From assembly GCA_028274465.1 (NCBI GenBank), contig CM051456.1:46250870-46314869 (forward strand): a stretch of 64,000 nucleotides of DNA, read 5' to 3'. The stretch comes from Plantago ovata. Taxonomy: Eukaryota > Streptophyta > Magnoliopsida > Lamiales > Plantaginaceae. Under the pieces are notes generated by a model. The model was given only the letters and a program-made list of their open reading frames with translations, was not told the origin of the DNA and did not search any database. Numbering within the stretch: position 1 is the stretch's first letter; each line of letters starts with the position of its first letter. Both the position numbers and the translations under genes were made by a program. Below, piece after piece: positions 9,795 through 20,804 of the stretch.

Positions 9795-10832
9795 TCAAGC
9801 GGTGCCTCCAGATCTTCCTTCTTCCATCAGGGAGTTGCGTCGCGGACAAACATTGATCTTATGCTCCTTGCTTCCACATGCTAGGCATACACCTTGCTTC
9901 CTCCAACAGTTCTTCTCCTCATGAGTTGTGCCTCCGCAGAAATTGCAATTTCTTCGAGATGGTTGTTCAGTACTTTCGGCCACATGACGAGATCGACTTT
10001 CCTGTGGGCGGCGAGAATACTTGGATGGGGACCGACGACCCTTGCCATCCTTGCTACTCCTGTGATCAGAACTCCTTTTTCGAGATCGTTGGGGTTCAAA
10101 GCTCTCGAGTTCTCCCAGACCACTTTCTACCTCAGGAACTAACTCCACTGCCTTAATGTAGGTGGGCATGTCAGTCCCGAACAGACTGTAACGGATCTCT
10201 GAGTTCAGACCCTTCACAAAATGGTGAACCTTCTCCCTCTCGTCGTTCTGAAAGTGCGGCACGTACTTCAGCAGTCGAGTGAACTCGGAGTCGTAATCGG
10301 CGACATTCATTCTTCCTTGCACCAAGTCTTGGAACTCATCTCGCCTGTTCTCGCGAACTAGGCGAGGCACGAACTTATCCATGAAATCCTTCTCGAAGTT
10401 CTCCCAAGTGCGGGCAACTGCCTCTTGTCTCCACCTTGCATCTACGGTCCTCAACCAATTTCTAGCTGCTTCTTCAAACTGGAAAGCCGCGAGCTCAATC
10501 CTCCTTTCATCAGGGTAGTGTAAGATCGAGAACAGATTCTCCATGTTCTCCAGCCAAAGCTCAGCTTTGCGGGCATTGGGTGCCCCATCTAACCTGTCGG
10601 GATGGAAACGAGCGAAACGTTCAGCAGCTTGATCGATCGTTTGAGTCGGTGGCGGTGGCGGCGGAGCTGGCTGAGCAGGTGGTGGCCCAACGTTGTACAT
10701 GCTCTCACTGAAGTTGCCCAAAGCTGCAATGATCCGCTCCACTTGGTCCTGATTGTCAGCATTGTTGTTGTTGCCATTGTTGTTGTTGTTGTCGGCGTGG
10801 TTACTCCTGGACGGTCCCACACACGTCTCCAC
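9795..10832 (-). CDS. Gag-like protein of the Tekay-like element
   Basis: The frame opens inside the TRIM-type LTR end; the first internal ATG is near 10703. Order: Asn-rich and Pro-rich leader, a Retrotrans_gag capsid region at about residues 70-240 (KAELWLENMENLF, NWLRTVDARW, VPHFQNDEREKVHHFVKGL), a basic Arg/Ser-rich stretch, then two CCHC zinc knuckles, CNFCGGTTHEEKNC and CLACGSKEHKINVC, near residues 295-330. Gag packages element RNA in cytoplasmic particles. The capsid and paired knuckles fit chromovirus (Tekay/Del) gags. It stands alone: no pol follows before the polypurine tract. Fossil copy; the frame itself is open. Confidence 0.85.
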   Translation of the reverse strand: METCVGPSRSNHADNNNNNGNNNNADNQDQVERIIAALGNFSESMYNVGPPPAQPAPPPPPPTQTIDQAAERFARFHPDRLDGAPNARKAELWLENMENLFSILHYPDERRIELAAFQFEEAARNWLRTVDARWRQEAVARTWENFEKDFMDKFVPRLVRENRRDEFQDLVQGRMNVADYDSEFTRLLKYVPHFQNDEREKVHHFVKGLNSEIRYSLFGTDMPTYIKAVELVPEVESGLGELESFEPQRSRKRSSDHRSSKDGKGRRSPSKYSRRPQESRSRHVAESTEQPSRRNCNFCGGTTHEEKNCWRKQGVCLACGSKEHKINVCPRRNSLMEEGRSGGTA

Positions 10833-10981
10833 AGTATGATATTGTCCGCTTTAGGCCTGAGCCCGCACGGATTTGCTTTTGGAATCACCCAAAAGGCCTC
10901 ATACCATGTGAGAGTGGTGGTCTAACATATATACCCTTTATTCCACTCACTCTTAAGCGATGTGGGATGCGGGGCATTACA
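10797..10981 (-). repeat. Partial TRIM-type LTR forming the right end of the chimeric element
   Basis: The minus strand matches the first ~185 bases of the LTRs at 22799 and 23138: TGTAATGCCCCGCATCC, TTAGACCACCACTCTCACA, CCTTTTGGGTGATTCC and GTCCAGGAGTAACCACG. Similarity stops where the Asn-rich gag coding begins; primer site and leader are not seen. Confidence 0.88.
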
Positions 10982-12335
10982 TATTACATTATGCTTGTAT
11001 GAGGTTTTGATTCGATCTTGCTGCATATTATCTTACGTTTATCATAGTTGCCAATAAGATATCTTCAAATATGAGTATGTGATCAACTCTTGGCCAATTA
11101 AGGATTTGATATATGATTTGAGTATGCAACATGCTAGATAAATAGTGAAGTGACACCACTTCTAAATTATCGATAGGAACCTTTCAAGAAGTGTGTCTTA
11201 AACTTGTCTAGACGGTTTACATTGTAGAACTTGTGGAAGGCTTTACGCACTGAACTTACAAGCATATGTATGATTCATTACAGGATTGATCCATGTTGCT
11301 ACCACCAATCTGTCTCCTAATTGTTTGCAAATCCTTGTTCTAGTATGTGCACGGGTTAAGCTTAAAGTTTACAAACTTTGCTTTTCAAAACTATTTCAAA
11401 CTGATCTTTTTGACTGAAATAATTGCATAATAACCAACAAAGCCACGCTAGGTCCCAAGAGAACGACACTCGGGAATAACTTACCATCGCACTAGTCTTT
11501 GTGTAGTGTTGAGTGTTCTTTGGCTTTTATAAAACAAATTTAATTTTGATGAGCGTTGTGAAAGTAGTCTTGTTACGCGTTGTGAATAATTTTTAGTTTT
11601 GAGTTGTTTGTATCGAGTTGTAAATTCTTCCTTTTGTTTCGTGTCGCCTAGTCCAAGGTCTGTTCTAGACCACCCTTGTCCTGCCATTCAGGAAGTGGTG
11701 AAGCGTCTTTGTTTAAGAGTCGGATAGAATAGGGGAGTGTTGTCTTTTAGGGAACCCTCCTTCGTTTGATGAGAGCCAGTATTGGTTCGCCTCTCTTGAG
11801 GAAAAGTCTCACTTGGTGAATAGTAGTAAGCCCTCGATTTTATAGGCACGGGGCAACCATAGTATGATAATGTAACGTCCCAAAACCAAAAATGGAACGT
11901 TCGACCGTGTATCATGAGATGGGCTCACGCCAACACGAAGCCTATCCTTTTAATCCTGTGATACAGTAAAAATCAACTCGAATGGTACATCAGAGCGTCT
12001 AAAATCCCAATACGATTTCAAATGAAAACCTCAACAATAAACCATCCAAGTATACAAATATCTAAAACATCAAACAATACATAACCATTCAATAACCTTC
12101 CAATCTTCACAGATGCTCTAGCCCGCTTTACTCCAACACAAATGTCCTCAAAATCCAATCACCACTAAACACTGAAAAGGGAGTAAGGGGGTGAGCTGGG
12201 AGGCACAATAAGCAATTCAATATATGCTTCCAAACACACTTACAATCACACTAATACATATAACATATATACGTAATATCCAAAATATAATAAAATAAAA
12301 TAAATAAGCATAATTCACAATCAAAGTCAAATGCA

Positions 12336-12470
12336 TTCCAACTGATATCCCGTTGGCGGCCAAAATATCCCAACTGTTATCCCGTTGGCAGCCAAATGTA
12401 TTTCCAACTGTTATCCCATTGGAGGCCAAATATGTTTCCAACTGTTATCCCGTTGGCGGCCGAAGTATCA
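12336..12470. repeat. ~33-bp minisatellite in the LTR
   Basis: Four imperfect units built on CCAACTGTTATCCCGTTGG plus CGGCCAAATAT-like spacers. CCAAC...GTTGG within each unit is an inverted repeat, so single strands would form a row of small hairpins. Confidence 0.8.
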
Positions 12471-13116
12471 AAACAAATCACAAATCAAATACCACATATA
12501 ATATATATACATATATTAATATGACCAAGTATGAGTAGAGACATATACAAAACTACTTACACTTATCAAACCGGTAATGTATTCTCGGACAAATCAATCC
12601 ACGGTCTACTGTACACTGTACAAACGGCTGCAAATGTCCAAGATCCTCAAGACTGAACCCACTTCAGAGTTTAATCACTTACATTCCCATAACTAACCAC
12701 GGCAGGTTGAGGTGAAAAAAGGTGAATATTAAAATAATGGATCAACCTAGCTAAGTAAATATCATGGAGTAGTACCTTAATCTTGAAACTACTAAAACCA
12801 ATTCACAAATCACGTACCTCTCAACTCCTCAAATATAAAGATTGCTCCATGTCCTTTGTCCTTTTCCCAATTCGGCTGAAGAATTAATAACGTAATTAAC
12901 CTAGTTCTAAGCTGATCCTAAATAATGTAGACTCCAATTAGTCCGTAAGGCCCACTCTAAAATGCTTGTACAAATTAGATCAGTTAAGCCCGTCTGGATT
13001 TAGCGGTCCATAAAATAACCACCTCGGTTCAACTCGATTAGTCGATCCAATAAAATAGTGAGTAATAAAATCCAACTCATCAATCCCCTACGTAAATAAA
13101 TGTACGGGTTATTACA

Positions 13117-13154
13117 TTCCACCCTCCTTAAAATAAGTTTCGTCATCGAAACTT
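13117..13154 (-). promoter_or_regulatory. Polypurine tract and hairpin of the deleted Tekay-like element
   Basis: Minus strand: an 8-bp-stem hairpin AAGTTTCG-ATGA-CGAAACTT (13154-13135), then ATTTTAAGGAGGGTGGAA and the LTR start. Same layout as at 9405-9441. Confidence 0.75.
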
Positions 13155-13502
13155 GATCCATATATATCTCGATCTCCACTTCAATAATCATATAAATATT
13201 AGACCCTATAAAATGCTCGGGGTTTTACAGATAATGTTCATCATTGCATTGTCATTGACCAGATCATGGTAGAAAATGTTACGAGAGACTCCTTTGTTTA
13301 ACCAAGTGCACATAAGAATGTGTATAGGTTCAATCGAGACATTCTTCAACCTACTTGCATGTTATGATTTGTATGGTCTTGGTTCATAAGCATTTGGTAG
13401 ATACAATAGATTAGTTCTTCTCGCTTGGCATGAGACTCCTTTTTGTGTTGCATTTAGGTAGTTTGTTGCTTGAGGACAAGCAAAGGTTTGGTTTGGGGTG
13501 TT

Positions 13503-15031
13503 CGATGAACGTATTTTTGACACGTTCATTTAATCGTTTTTGCCTTCTTTTGCTATCTTCGAGTGTAGTTTTGTTGGTAGTTTTGTAGAATAGTGTCACG
13601 TTTTGTTTGTTTTTCATTTCTCAGGTGCTTAGGTACAAAATGGCGGAATTGAGCTTAAACACAGCATTTTGGATGCATTTTGATCACGTTTGAGCACCTT
13701 GACTTCCATGGACGTGCCCGTGAGTGCCCGAGCCCCTAGTAAACTGACTGGAGATCGCGTTTCCAATAAATTTCACGTGGGAAATAACTTAGCCTTACCT
13801 AGGAAGCAAGTGTAGAAGTTCGAATGAAGGTCTTTTGAGCCGTTCAAGTGTGCAAGATTGGAGCAGTCTAGCCATTGTGGCCATAACGTCTTCATACGGT
13901 ACTGGATTGACCTAAAATCAACGCCCACACGTAGCTAACTCAAAGATCTATCCAACGGTAGGTCACATTCACCAATCCGACAGCAGATGAGGCCTACAAA
14001 TCCATTTCATGTGGGGCGATTCGCCTAGCTCTTTAGGCGAATCGTCCCAAAGAGACCTCATTTTCACAAGTTTCTGTTTTGTGGACTATTTCTGGGGCCC
14101 AATCGCCCGAGATTTTCTCCCAGACGAGATTTTGGGTTTAAAACTCAATTTTCAATTATCCCTTTTCATTCTTTAGGTTTTACTTTGTGTTTTGGGAGCT
14201 TTCTCAAGTCCCAATTCTCAGATCTAGACATAGGAAGCTTGTAGTACATTAGAGATTGAAGATTACGCACTTGGATTACATTACCCATTCATCTACGAAG
14301 AGGTTTTTAGCGATTCCACTCGAGAGTGACAGCTTGTGGTAATATTGTATCAAAACCCATTCTTGTATTTGAATTGATGTATTCTATTGATTATTCATAT
14401 GAATGTTTATCATTATGTGTATGAATAGCTAATCTTATTGTGTTGGTGGTACAATGTGGAGTTGATCATATATGAATTATATTATGCTTGTATGAGATTT
14501 TGATTCGATGTTGCTGCATATTATCTTACGTTTATCATAGTTGCCAATAAGATATCTTCGAATATGAGTATGTGATCAACTCTTGACCGATTAAGGCTAT
14601 GATGCAGCATACTAGATAAATAGTGGAGTGACACCACATCTAAATTATCGATAGGAACCTTTCAGGAAGTGTGTCTTAAACTTGTCTAGACGGTTTACAT
14701 TGTAGAACTTGTTGAAGACTTTACGCACTGAACTTACAAGCATATGTGTGATTCATATCATGATTGATCCATGTTGCTACCACCAATCCCGTCTCCTAAC
14801 TGTTTGCAAATCCTTGTTCTAGTCTGTGCACAGGTTAAGTCTTAAAGTTTACAAACTTTGCTTTTCAAAACTCTTTCAAACTGATCTTGTTGACTGAAAT
14901 ACTTGCAAAATAACCAACAAAGCCACACTAGGTCCCGAGAAAACAACACTCAAGAATACCTTACCATCGCACTAGTCTTTGCGTAGTGTTGAGTGTTCTT
15001 CGGCTTTTATAAAGCAAATTTAAATTTTGAT
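13503..15031 (+). repeat. G1 LTR copy 2
   Basis: About 1.53 kb. It begins at the GATGAACGTATTTTTGACAC block and ends at the TTTATAAAGC..AATTT..TTTTGAT joint shared with the other copies. Contains the GGCGATTCGCC / GGCGAATCG pair near 14017. Confidence 0.85.
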
Positions 15032-15620
15032 GAGCGTTGTGAAAGTATTCTTGTTAAGCGTTGTGAATAATTTTCAGTTTTGACTTGTTTGTATCGAGTT
15101 GTAAACTTTTCATTTTGTTTCGTGTCGCCTAGTCCAAGGCCTGTTCTAGACCACCCTTTTCCTGCCATTCAGGGAGTGGTGAATTGTCTTTGTTTAAGAG
15201 TCGGATAGAATAGGAGAGTATTGTCTTTTAGGGAACCCTCCTTCGTTTGATGAGAGCTAGTATTGGTTTGCCCTCTCTTGAGGAAAAGTCTCACTTGGTG
15301 AACAGTAGTAAGCCCTCGGTTTTATAGGCATGGGGCAACCATAGTATGAAAATGTGCATCATTGCGTCGTCATTGAGCAGATCATGGTAGAGAATGTAAC
15401 GAGAGACTCCTTTGTTCAACCAAGTGCACATGGGAATGTGTATAGGTTCAATCGAGACATTCTACAACCTACTTCCAAGCTATGATTTTTATGGTCTTTG
15501 TTCATAAGCATTTGGTAGATACAATAGATTAGTTCTTCTCGCTTGGCATGAGACTCGTTTTTGTGTTGCATTTAGGTAGTTTGTTGCTTGAGGACAAGCA
15601 AATATTTGGTTTGGGGAGTT
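15032..15620 (+). mobile_element. 3' internal remnant of G1 unit 2
   Basis: Non-coding, with the conserved GTTCTAGACCACC to polypurine-tract order. Nearly identical to 18413-18989. Confidence 0.85.
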
Positions 15621-17149
15621 TGATGAACATATTTTTGACACGTTCATTTAATCTTTTTGGCCTTTTTTTGCTATCTTTGAGTGTAGTTTTGTAGAATAGT
15701 GTCACGTTTTGTTTGTTTTTTATTTCTCAGGTGCTTAGGTACAAAATGGTGGAATTGAGCTTAAACACAACATTTTGGATGCATTTTGATCACATTTGAG
15801 CACCTTGACTTCCATGGACGTGCCCGTGAGTGCCCGAGCCCCTAATAAAGTGACTGGAGATCGATTTTCCAATAATTTCACCTGGGAAATAACTTAGCCT
15901 TACCTAGAAAGCAAGTGTAGAAGTTCGGGTTAAGGTCTTTTCAGCCGTTCAAGTGTGCAAGATTGGAGCAGTCTAGCCATTGTGGCCATAACGTCTTCAT
16001 ACGATACTGGATTGACCTAAAATCAACACCCACACGTAGCTAACTCAAAGATCTATCCAACGGTAGGTCACATTCACCAATCTGACAGCAGATGAGGACT
16101 ACAAATCCATTTCACGTGGGGCGATTCGCCTGGCTCTTTAGGCGAATCGTCCCAAAGAGACCTCATTTTCACTGGTTTCTGTTTTGTGGACTATTTCTGG
16201 GGGCCAATCGCCCGAGATTGGCTCCCAGACGAGATTTTTGTTTAAAACTCAATTTTCAATTATCCCTTTTCATTCTTTAGATTTTACTTTGTGTTTTGGG
16301 AGCTTTCTAAAGCCCCAATTCTCAGATCTAGACATAGGAAGCTTGTAATACATTAGAGATTGAAGATTACGCACTTGGATTACATTACCCATTCATCTAC
16401 GAAGAGGTTTTTAGCGATTCCACTCGAGAGTGACAACTTGTGGTAATATTGTATCAAAACCCTTTCTTGTATTTGAATTGATGTATTCTATTGATTATTC
16501 ATATGAATGTTTATCATTATGTGTATGAATAGCTAATCTTATTGTGTTGGTGGTACAATGTGGAGTTGATCATATATGAATTACATTATGCTTGTATGAG
16601 ATTTTGATTCGATCTTGCTGCATATTATCTTACGTTTATCATAGTTGCCAATAAGATATCTTCGAATATGAGTATGTGATCAACTCTTGACCGATTAAGG
16701 CTATGATATATGATTTGAGTATGCAGCATACTAGATAAATAGTGGAGTGACACCACATCTAAATTATCGATAGGAACCTTTCAAGAAGTGTGTCTTAAAC
16801 TTGTCTAGACGGTTTACATTGTAGAACTTGTTGAAGGCTTTACGCACTGAACTTACAAGCATATGTGTGATTCATTACATGATTGATCCATGTTGCTACC
16901 ACCAATCCCGTCTCCTAATTGTTTGCATATCCTTGTTCTAGTCTGTGCACGGGTTAAGTCTTAAAGTTTATAAACTTTGCTTTTCAAAACTCTTTCAAAC
17001 TTATCATGTTGACTGAAATACTTGCAAAATAACGAACAAAGCCACACTAAGTCCCGAGAAAACGACACTCAGGGATAACTTACCATCATACTAGTCTTTG
17101 TGTAGTGTTGAGTGTTCTTTGGCTTTTATAAAACAAATTTAATTTTGAT
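15621..17149 (+). repeat. G1 LTR copy 3
   Basis: About 1.53 kb with the same start and end landmarks. Short open stretches within it (near 16092) recur in the next copy and are LTR sequence, not genes. Confidence 0.85.
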
Positions 17150-18989
17150 GAGCGTTGTGAAAGTATTCTTGTTAAGCGTTGTGAATAATTTTCAGTTTTG
17201 AGTTGTTTGTATCGAGTTGTAAATTTTTCCTTTTGTTTCGTGTCGCCTTGTCCAAGGCTTGTTGATTTTTCCTAAAATCAACACCCACACGTAGCTAACT
17301 CAAAGATCTATCCAACGGTAGGTCACATTCACCAATCTGACAGCAGATGAGGACTACAAATCCATTTCATGTGGGGCGATTCGCCTGGCTCTTTAGGCGA
17401 ATCGTCCCAAAGAGACCTCATTTTCACTGGTTTCTGTTTTGTGGACTATTTCTGGGGGCCAATCGCCCGAGATTGGCTCCCAGACGAGATTTTTATTTAA
17501 AACTCAATTTTCAATTATCCCTTTTCTTTCTTTAGGTTTTACTTTGTGTTTTGGGAGCTTTCTCAAGCCCCAATTCTCGGATCTAGACATAGGAAGCTTG
17601 TAATAAATTAGAGATTGAAGATTACGCACTTGGATTACATTACCCATTCATCTACGAAGAGGTTTTTAGCGATTCCACTCGAGAGTGACAGCTTGTGGTA
17701 ATATTGTATCAAAACCCTTTCTTGTATTTGAATTGATGTATTCCATTGATTATTCATATGAATGTTTATCATGTGTATGAATAACTAATCTTATTGTGTT
17801 GGTGGTACAATGTGGAGTTGATCATATATGAATTACATTATGCTTGTATGAGATTTTGATTCGATCTTGCTGCATATTATCTTACGTTTATCATAGTTGC
17901 CAATAAGATATCTTCGAATATGAGTATGTGATCAACTCTTGACCGATTAAGGCTATGATATATGATTTGAGTATGCAGCATACTAGATAAATAGTGGAGT
18001 GACACCACATCTAAATTATCGATAGAAACCTTTCAGGAAGTGTGTCTTAAACTTGTCTAGACGGTTTACATTGTAGAACTTGTTGAAGACTTTACGCACT
18101 GAACTTACAAGCATATGTGTGATTCATAACATGATTGATCCATGTTGCTACCACCAATCCCGTCTCCTAACTGTTTGCAAATCCTTGTTCTAGTCTGTGC
18201 ACGAATTAAGTCTTAAAGTTTACAAACTTTGCTTTTCAAAACTCTTTCAAACTGATCTTGTTGACTGAAATACTTGCAAAATAACCAACAAAGCCACACT
18301 AGGTCCCGAGAAAACAACACTCAAGAATACCTTACCATCGCACTAGTCTTTGCATAGTGTTGAGTGTTCTTCGGCTTTTATAAAGCAAATTTAAATTTTG
18401 ATGAGCGTTGTGAAAGTATTCTTGTTAAGCGTTGTGAATAATTTTCAGTTTTGACTTGTTTGTATCGAGTTGTAAACTTTTCATTTTGTTTCGTGTCGCC
18501 TAGTCCAAGGCCTGTTCTAGACCACCCTTTTCCTGCCATTCAGGGAGTGGTGAATTGTCTTTGTTTAAGAGTCGGATAGAATAGGAGAGTATTGTCTTTT
18601 AGGGAACCCTCCTTCGTTTGATGAGAGCTAGTATTGGTTTGCCCTCTCTTGAGGAAAAGTCTCACTTGGTGAACAGTAGTAAGCCCTCGGTTTTATAGGC
18701 ATGGGGCAACCATAGTATGAAAATGTGCATCATTGCGTCGTCATTGAGCAGATCATGGTAGAGAATGTAACGAGAGACTCCTTTGTTCAACCAAGTGCAC
18801 ATGGGAATGTGTATAGGTTCAATCGAGACATTCTTCAACCTACTTCCATGCTATGATTTTTATGGTCTTTGTTCATAAGCATTTGGTAGATACAATAGAT
18901 TAGTTCTTCGTTTGGCATGAGACTCCTTTTTGTGTTGCATTTAGGTAGTTTGTTGCTTGAGGATAAGCAAATGTTTGGTTTGGAGAGTT
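17150..18989 (+). mobile_element. G1 partial unit: internal stub, partial LTR and internal remnant
   Basis: A short internal stub (to ~17265) jumps into the middle of a further LTR at the CACCCACACGTAGC block. It then runs through the LTR end (~18412) and 3' internal remnant to the next LTR start. The jump marks a recombination point of the tandem expansion. Confidence 0.8.
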
Positions 18990-20214
18990 TGATGAACGTA
19001 TTTTTGACACGTTCATTTAATCTTTTTGGCCTTCTTTTGCTATCTTTGAGTGTAGTTTTGTTGGTAGTTTTGTAGAATAGTGTCCCGTTTTGTTTGTTTT
19101 TTATTTCTCAGGTGCTTAGGTACAAAATGTTGGCATTGAGCTTAAACACAACATTTTGGATGCATTTTGATCACGTTTGAGCACCTTGACTTCCATGGAC
19201 GTGCCCGTGAGTTCCCAAGCCCCAAAATAAAGTGACTGGAGCTCGAGTTTCCATTAATTTCAATTGGGAAATAACTTAGCCTTACCTAGGAAGCAAGTGT
19301 AGAAGTTCGGATGAAGGTCTTTTGAGCCGTTCAAGTGTGAAAGATTGGACCAGTCTAGCCATTGTGGCCATAACATCTTCATACGGTACTGGATTGACCT
19401 AAAATCAATGCCCACACGTAGCTAACTCAAAGATCTATCCAACGGTAGGTCACATTCACCAATCTGACAGCAGATGAGAACTACAAATCCATTTCAATTA
19501 TCCCTTTTCTTTCTTTAGGTTTTAATTTGTGTTTTGGGAGCTTTCTCAAGCCCCAATTCTCAGATCTAGACATAGGAAGCTTGTAATACATTAGAGATTG
19601 AAGATTACGCACTTGGATTACATTACCCATTCATCTACGAAGAGGTTTTTAGCGATTCCACTCGAGAGTGACAGCTTGTGGTAATATTGTATCAAAACCC
19701 TTTCTTGTATTTGAATTGATGTATTCTATTGATTATTCATATGAATGTTTATCATTATGTGTATGAATAACTAATCTTATTGTGTTGGTGGTACAATGTG
19801 GAGTTGATCATATATGAATTACATTATGCTTGTATGAGATTTTGATTCGATCTTACTGCATATTATCTTACTTTTTCATAGTTGCCAATAAGATATCTTC
19901 GAATATTAGTGTGTGATCAACTCTTGACCGATTAAGGCTATGATATATGATTTGAGTATGCAACATACTAGATAAATAGTGGAGTGAAACCACATCTAAA
20001 TTATCGATAGGAAGCTTTCAAGAAGTGTGTCTTAAACTTGTCTAGACGGTTTACATTGTAGAACTTGTTGAAGGCTTTACGCACTGAACTTACAAGCATA
20101 TGTGTAATTCATTACATGATTGATCCATGTTGCTACCACCAATCCGTCTCCTAATTGTTTGCGAATCCTTGTTCTAGTCTGTGCACGGGTTTTATGAAAC
20201 AAATTTAATTTTGA
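18990..20214 (+). repeat. G1 LTR copy 4 (shorter)
   Basis: Same start and end landmarks, but about 1.2 kb, because some segments present in the other copies, including the GGCGATTCGCC palindrome pair, are absent. Confidence 0.8.
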
Positions 20215-20804
20215 TGAGCGTTGTTAAAGTAGTCTTGTTAAGCGTTGTGAATAGTTTTGAGTTTTGAGTTGTTTGTATCGAGTTGTAAATTCTTCCTTTT
20301 GTTTCGTGTCGCGTAGTCCAAGGCCTGTTCTAGAACACCCTCGTCCTGCCATTCCGGAAGTGGTGAAGAGTCTTTGTTTAAGAGTCGGGTAGAATAGGGG
20401 AGTGTTGTCTTTTAGGGAACCCTCCTTCGTTTGATGAGAGTCAATATTTGTTCGCCCTCTCTTGAGGAAAAGACTCACTTGGTGAACAGTAGTAAGCCCT
20501 CGGTTTTATAGGCACATGGCAACCATAGTATGATAATGTGCATCATTGCGTCGTCATTGACCAGGTCCAGGTAGAGAATGTTACGAGACACTCCTATGTT
20601 TAACCAAGTGCACATGGGAATATGTATAGGTTTAATCGAGACATTCTTCAACCTACTTGCATGTTATGATTTGTATGGTCTTTGTTCATAAGCATTTGTT
20701 AGATACAATAGACTAGTTCTTCTCGCTTGGCATGAGAGTCCTTTTTGTGTTGCATTTAGGTAGTTTATTGCTTGGGGACAAGCAAAGGTTTGGTTTGGGG
20801 AGTT
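20215..20804 (+). mobile_element. 3' internal remnant of G1 unit 4
   Basis: Non-coding internal sequence with GTTCTAGA.CACC, CCTCCTTCGTTTG and GGTTTGGTTTGGGGAGTT before the next LTR. Open stretches at 20224-20478 and 20713-20952 are translations of this conserved non-coding block. Confidence 0.8.

Larger units (their letters stand above)
7365..10981 (-). mobile_element. Chimeric Tekay-like Gypsy element with unlike ends
   Basis: TG...CA ends flanked by TATTA (7360-7364 and 10982-10986) inside a G1 LTR; the undisturbed copies read straight across the site. On the minus strand it comprises a right end made of the first ~185 bases of the TRIM LTR found at 22799, a gag reading frame, a hairpin plus polypurine tract, and a 2-kb 3' LTR on the left. 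Protease, RT and integrase are absent. The two terminal sequences differ except for matching tips (TGTAAnnCCCC start, CGTTACA end). The single target duplication says the chimera inserted as one unit or was formed at insertion. Confidence 0.85.
6385..11550 (+). repeat. G1 LTR copy 1 (contains the chimeric insertion 7365-10981)
   Basis: The first LTR of the array. Its left end is the outer end of the whole insertion. Removing the nested element and one TATTA leaves about 1.54 kb, like the other copies. It contains the GGGGCGATTCGCCTGACT / GGCGAATCGCC palindromic pair typical of the Athila-like LTRs here (near 6897-6932). Confidence 0.85.
11871..13229 (-). mobile_element. Deleted Tekay-like LTR element
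   Basis: TG...CA ends flanked by GATAA (11866-11870 and 13230-13234). On the minus strand: a short stub of 5' sequence starting TGTAAAACCCCGAGC, a hairpin and polypurine tract, then a 3' LTR (13116-11871) starting TGTAATAACCCG and ending GGGACGTTACA. Almost all internal sequence is gone. The tips match the TRIM and chimeric element, so the three are kin. Fossil. Confidence 0.8.
11551..13502 (+). mobile_element. 3' internal remnant of G1 unit 1, with nested insertion
   Basis: Non-coding 3' part of an Athila-like element: GTTCTAGACCACC, CCTGCCATTCAGGAAG, GGAACCCTCCTTCGTTTG, then GGACAAGCAAAGGTTTGG before the next LTR. The same blocks in the same order occur in elements A, B and C. It is interrupted at GATAA by the 11871-13229 insertion. 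Confidence 0.85.

Noticed and set aside
16092-17535. Two near-identical 62-codon frames
   Set aside because: They lie at the same place in two G1 LTR copies and overlap the palindrome pair; LTR sequence, not a gene family.
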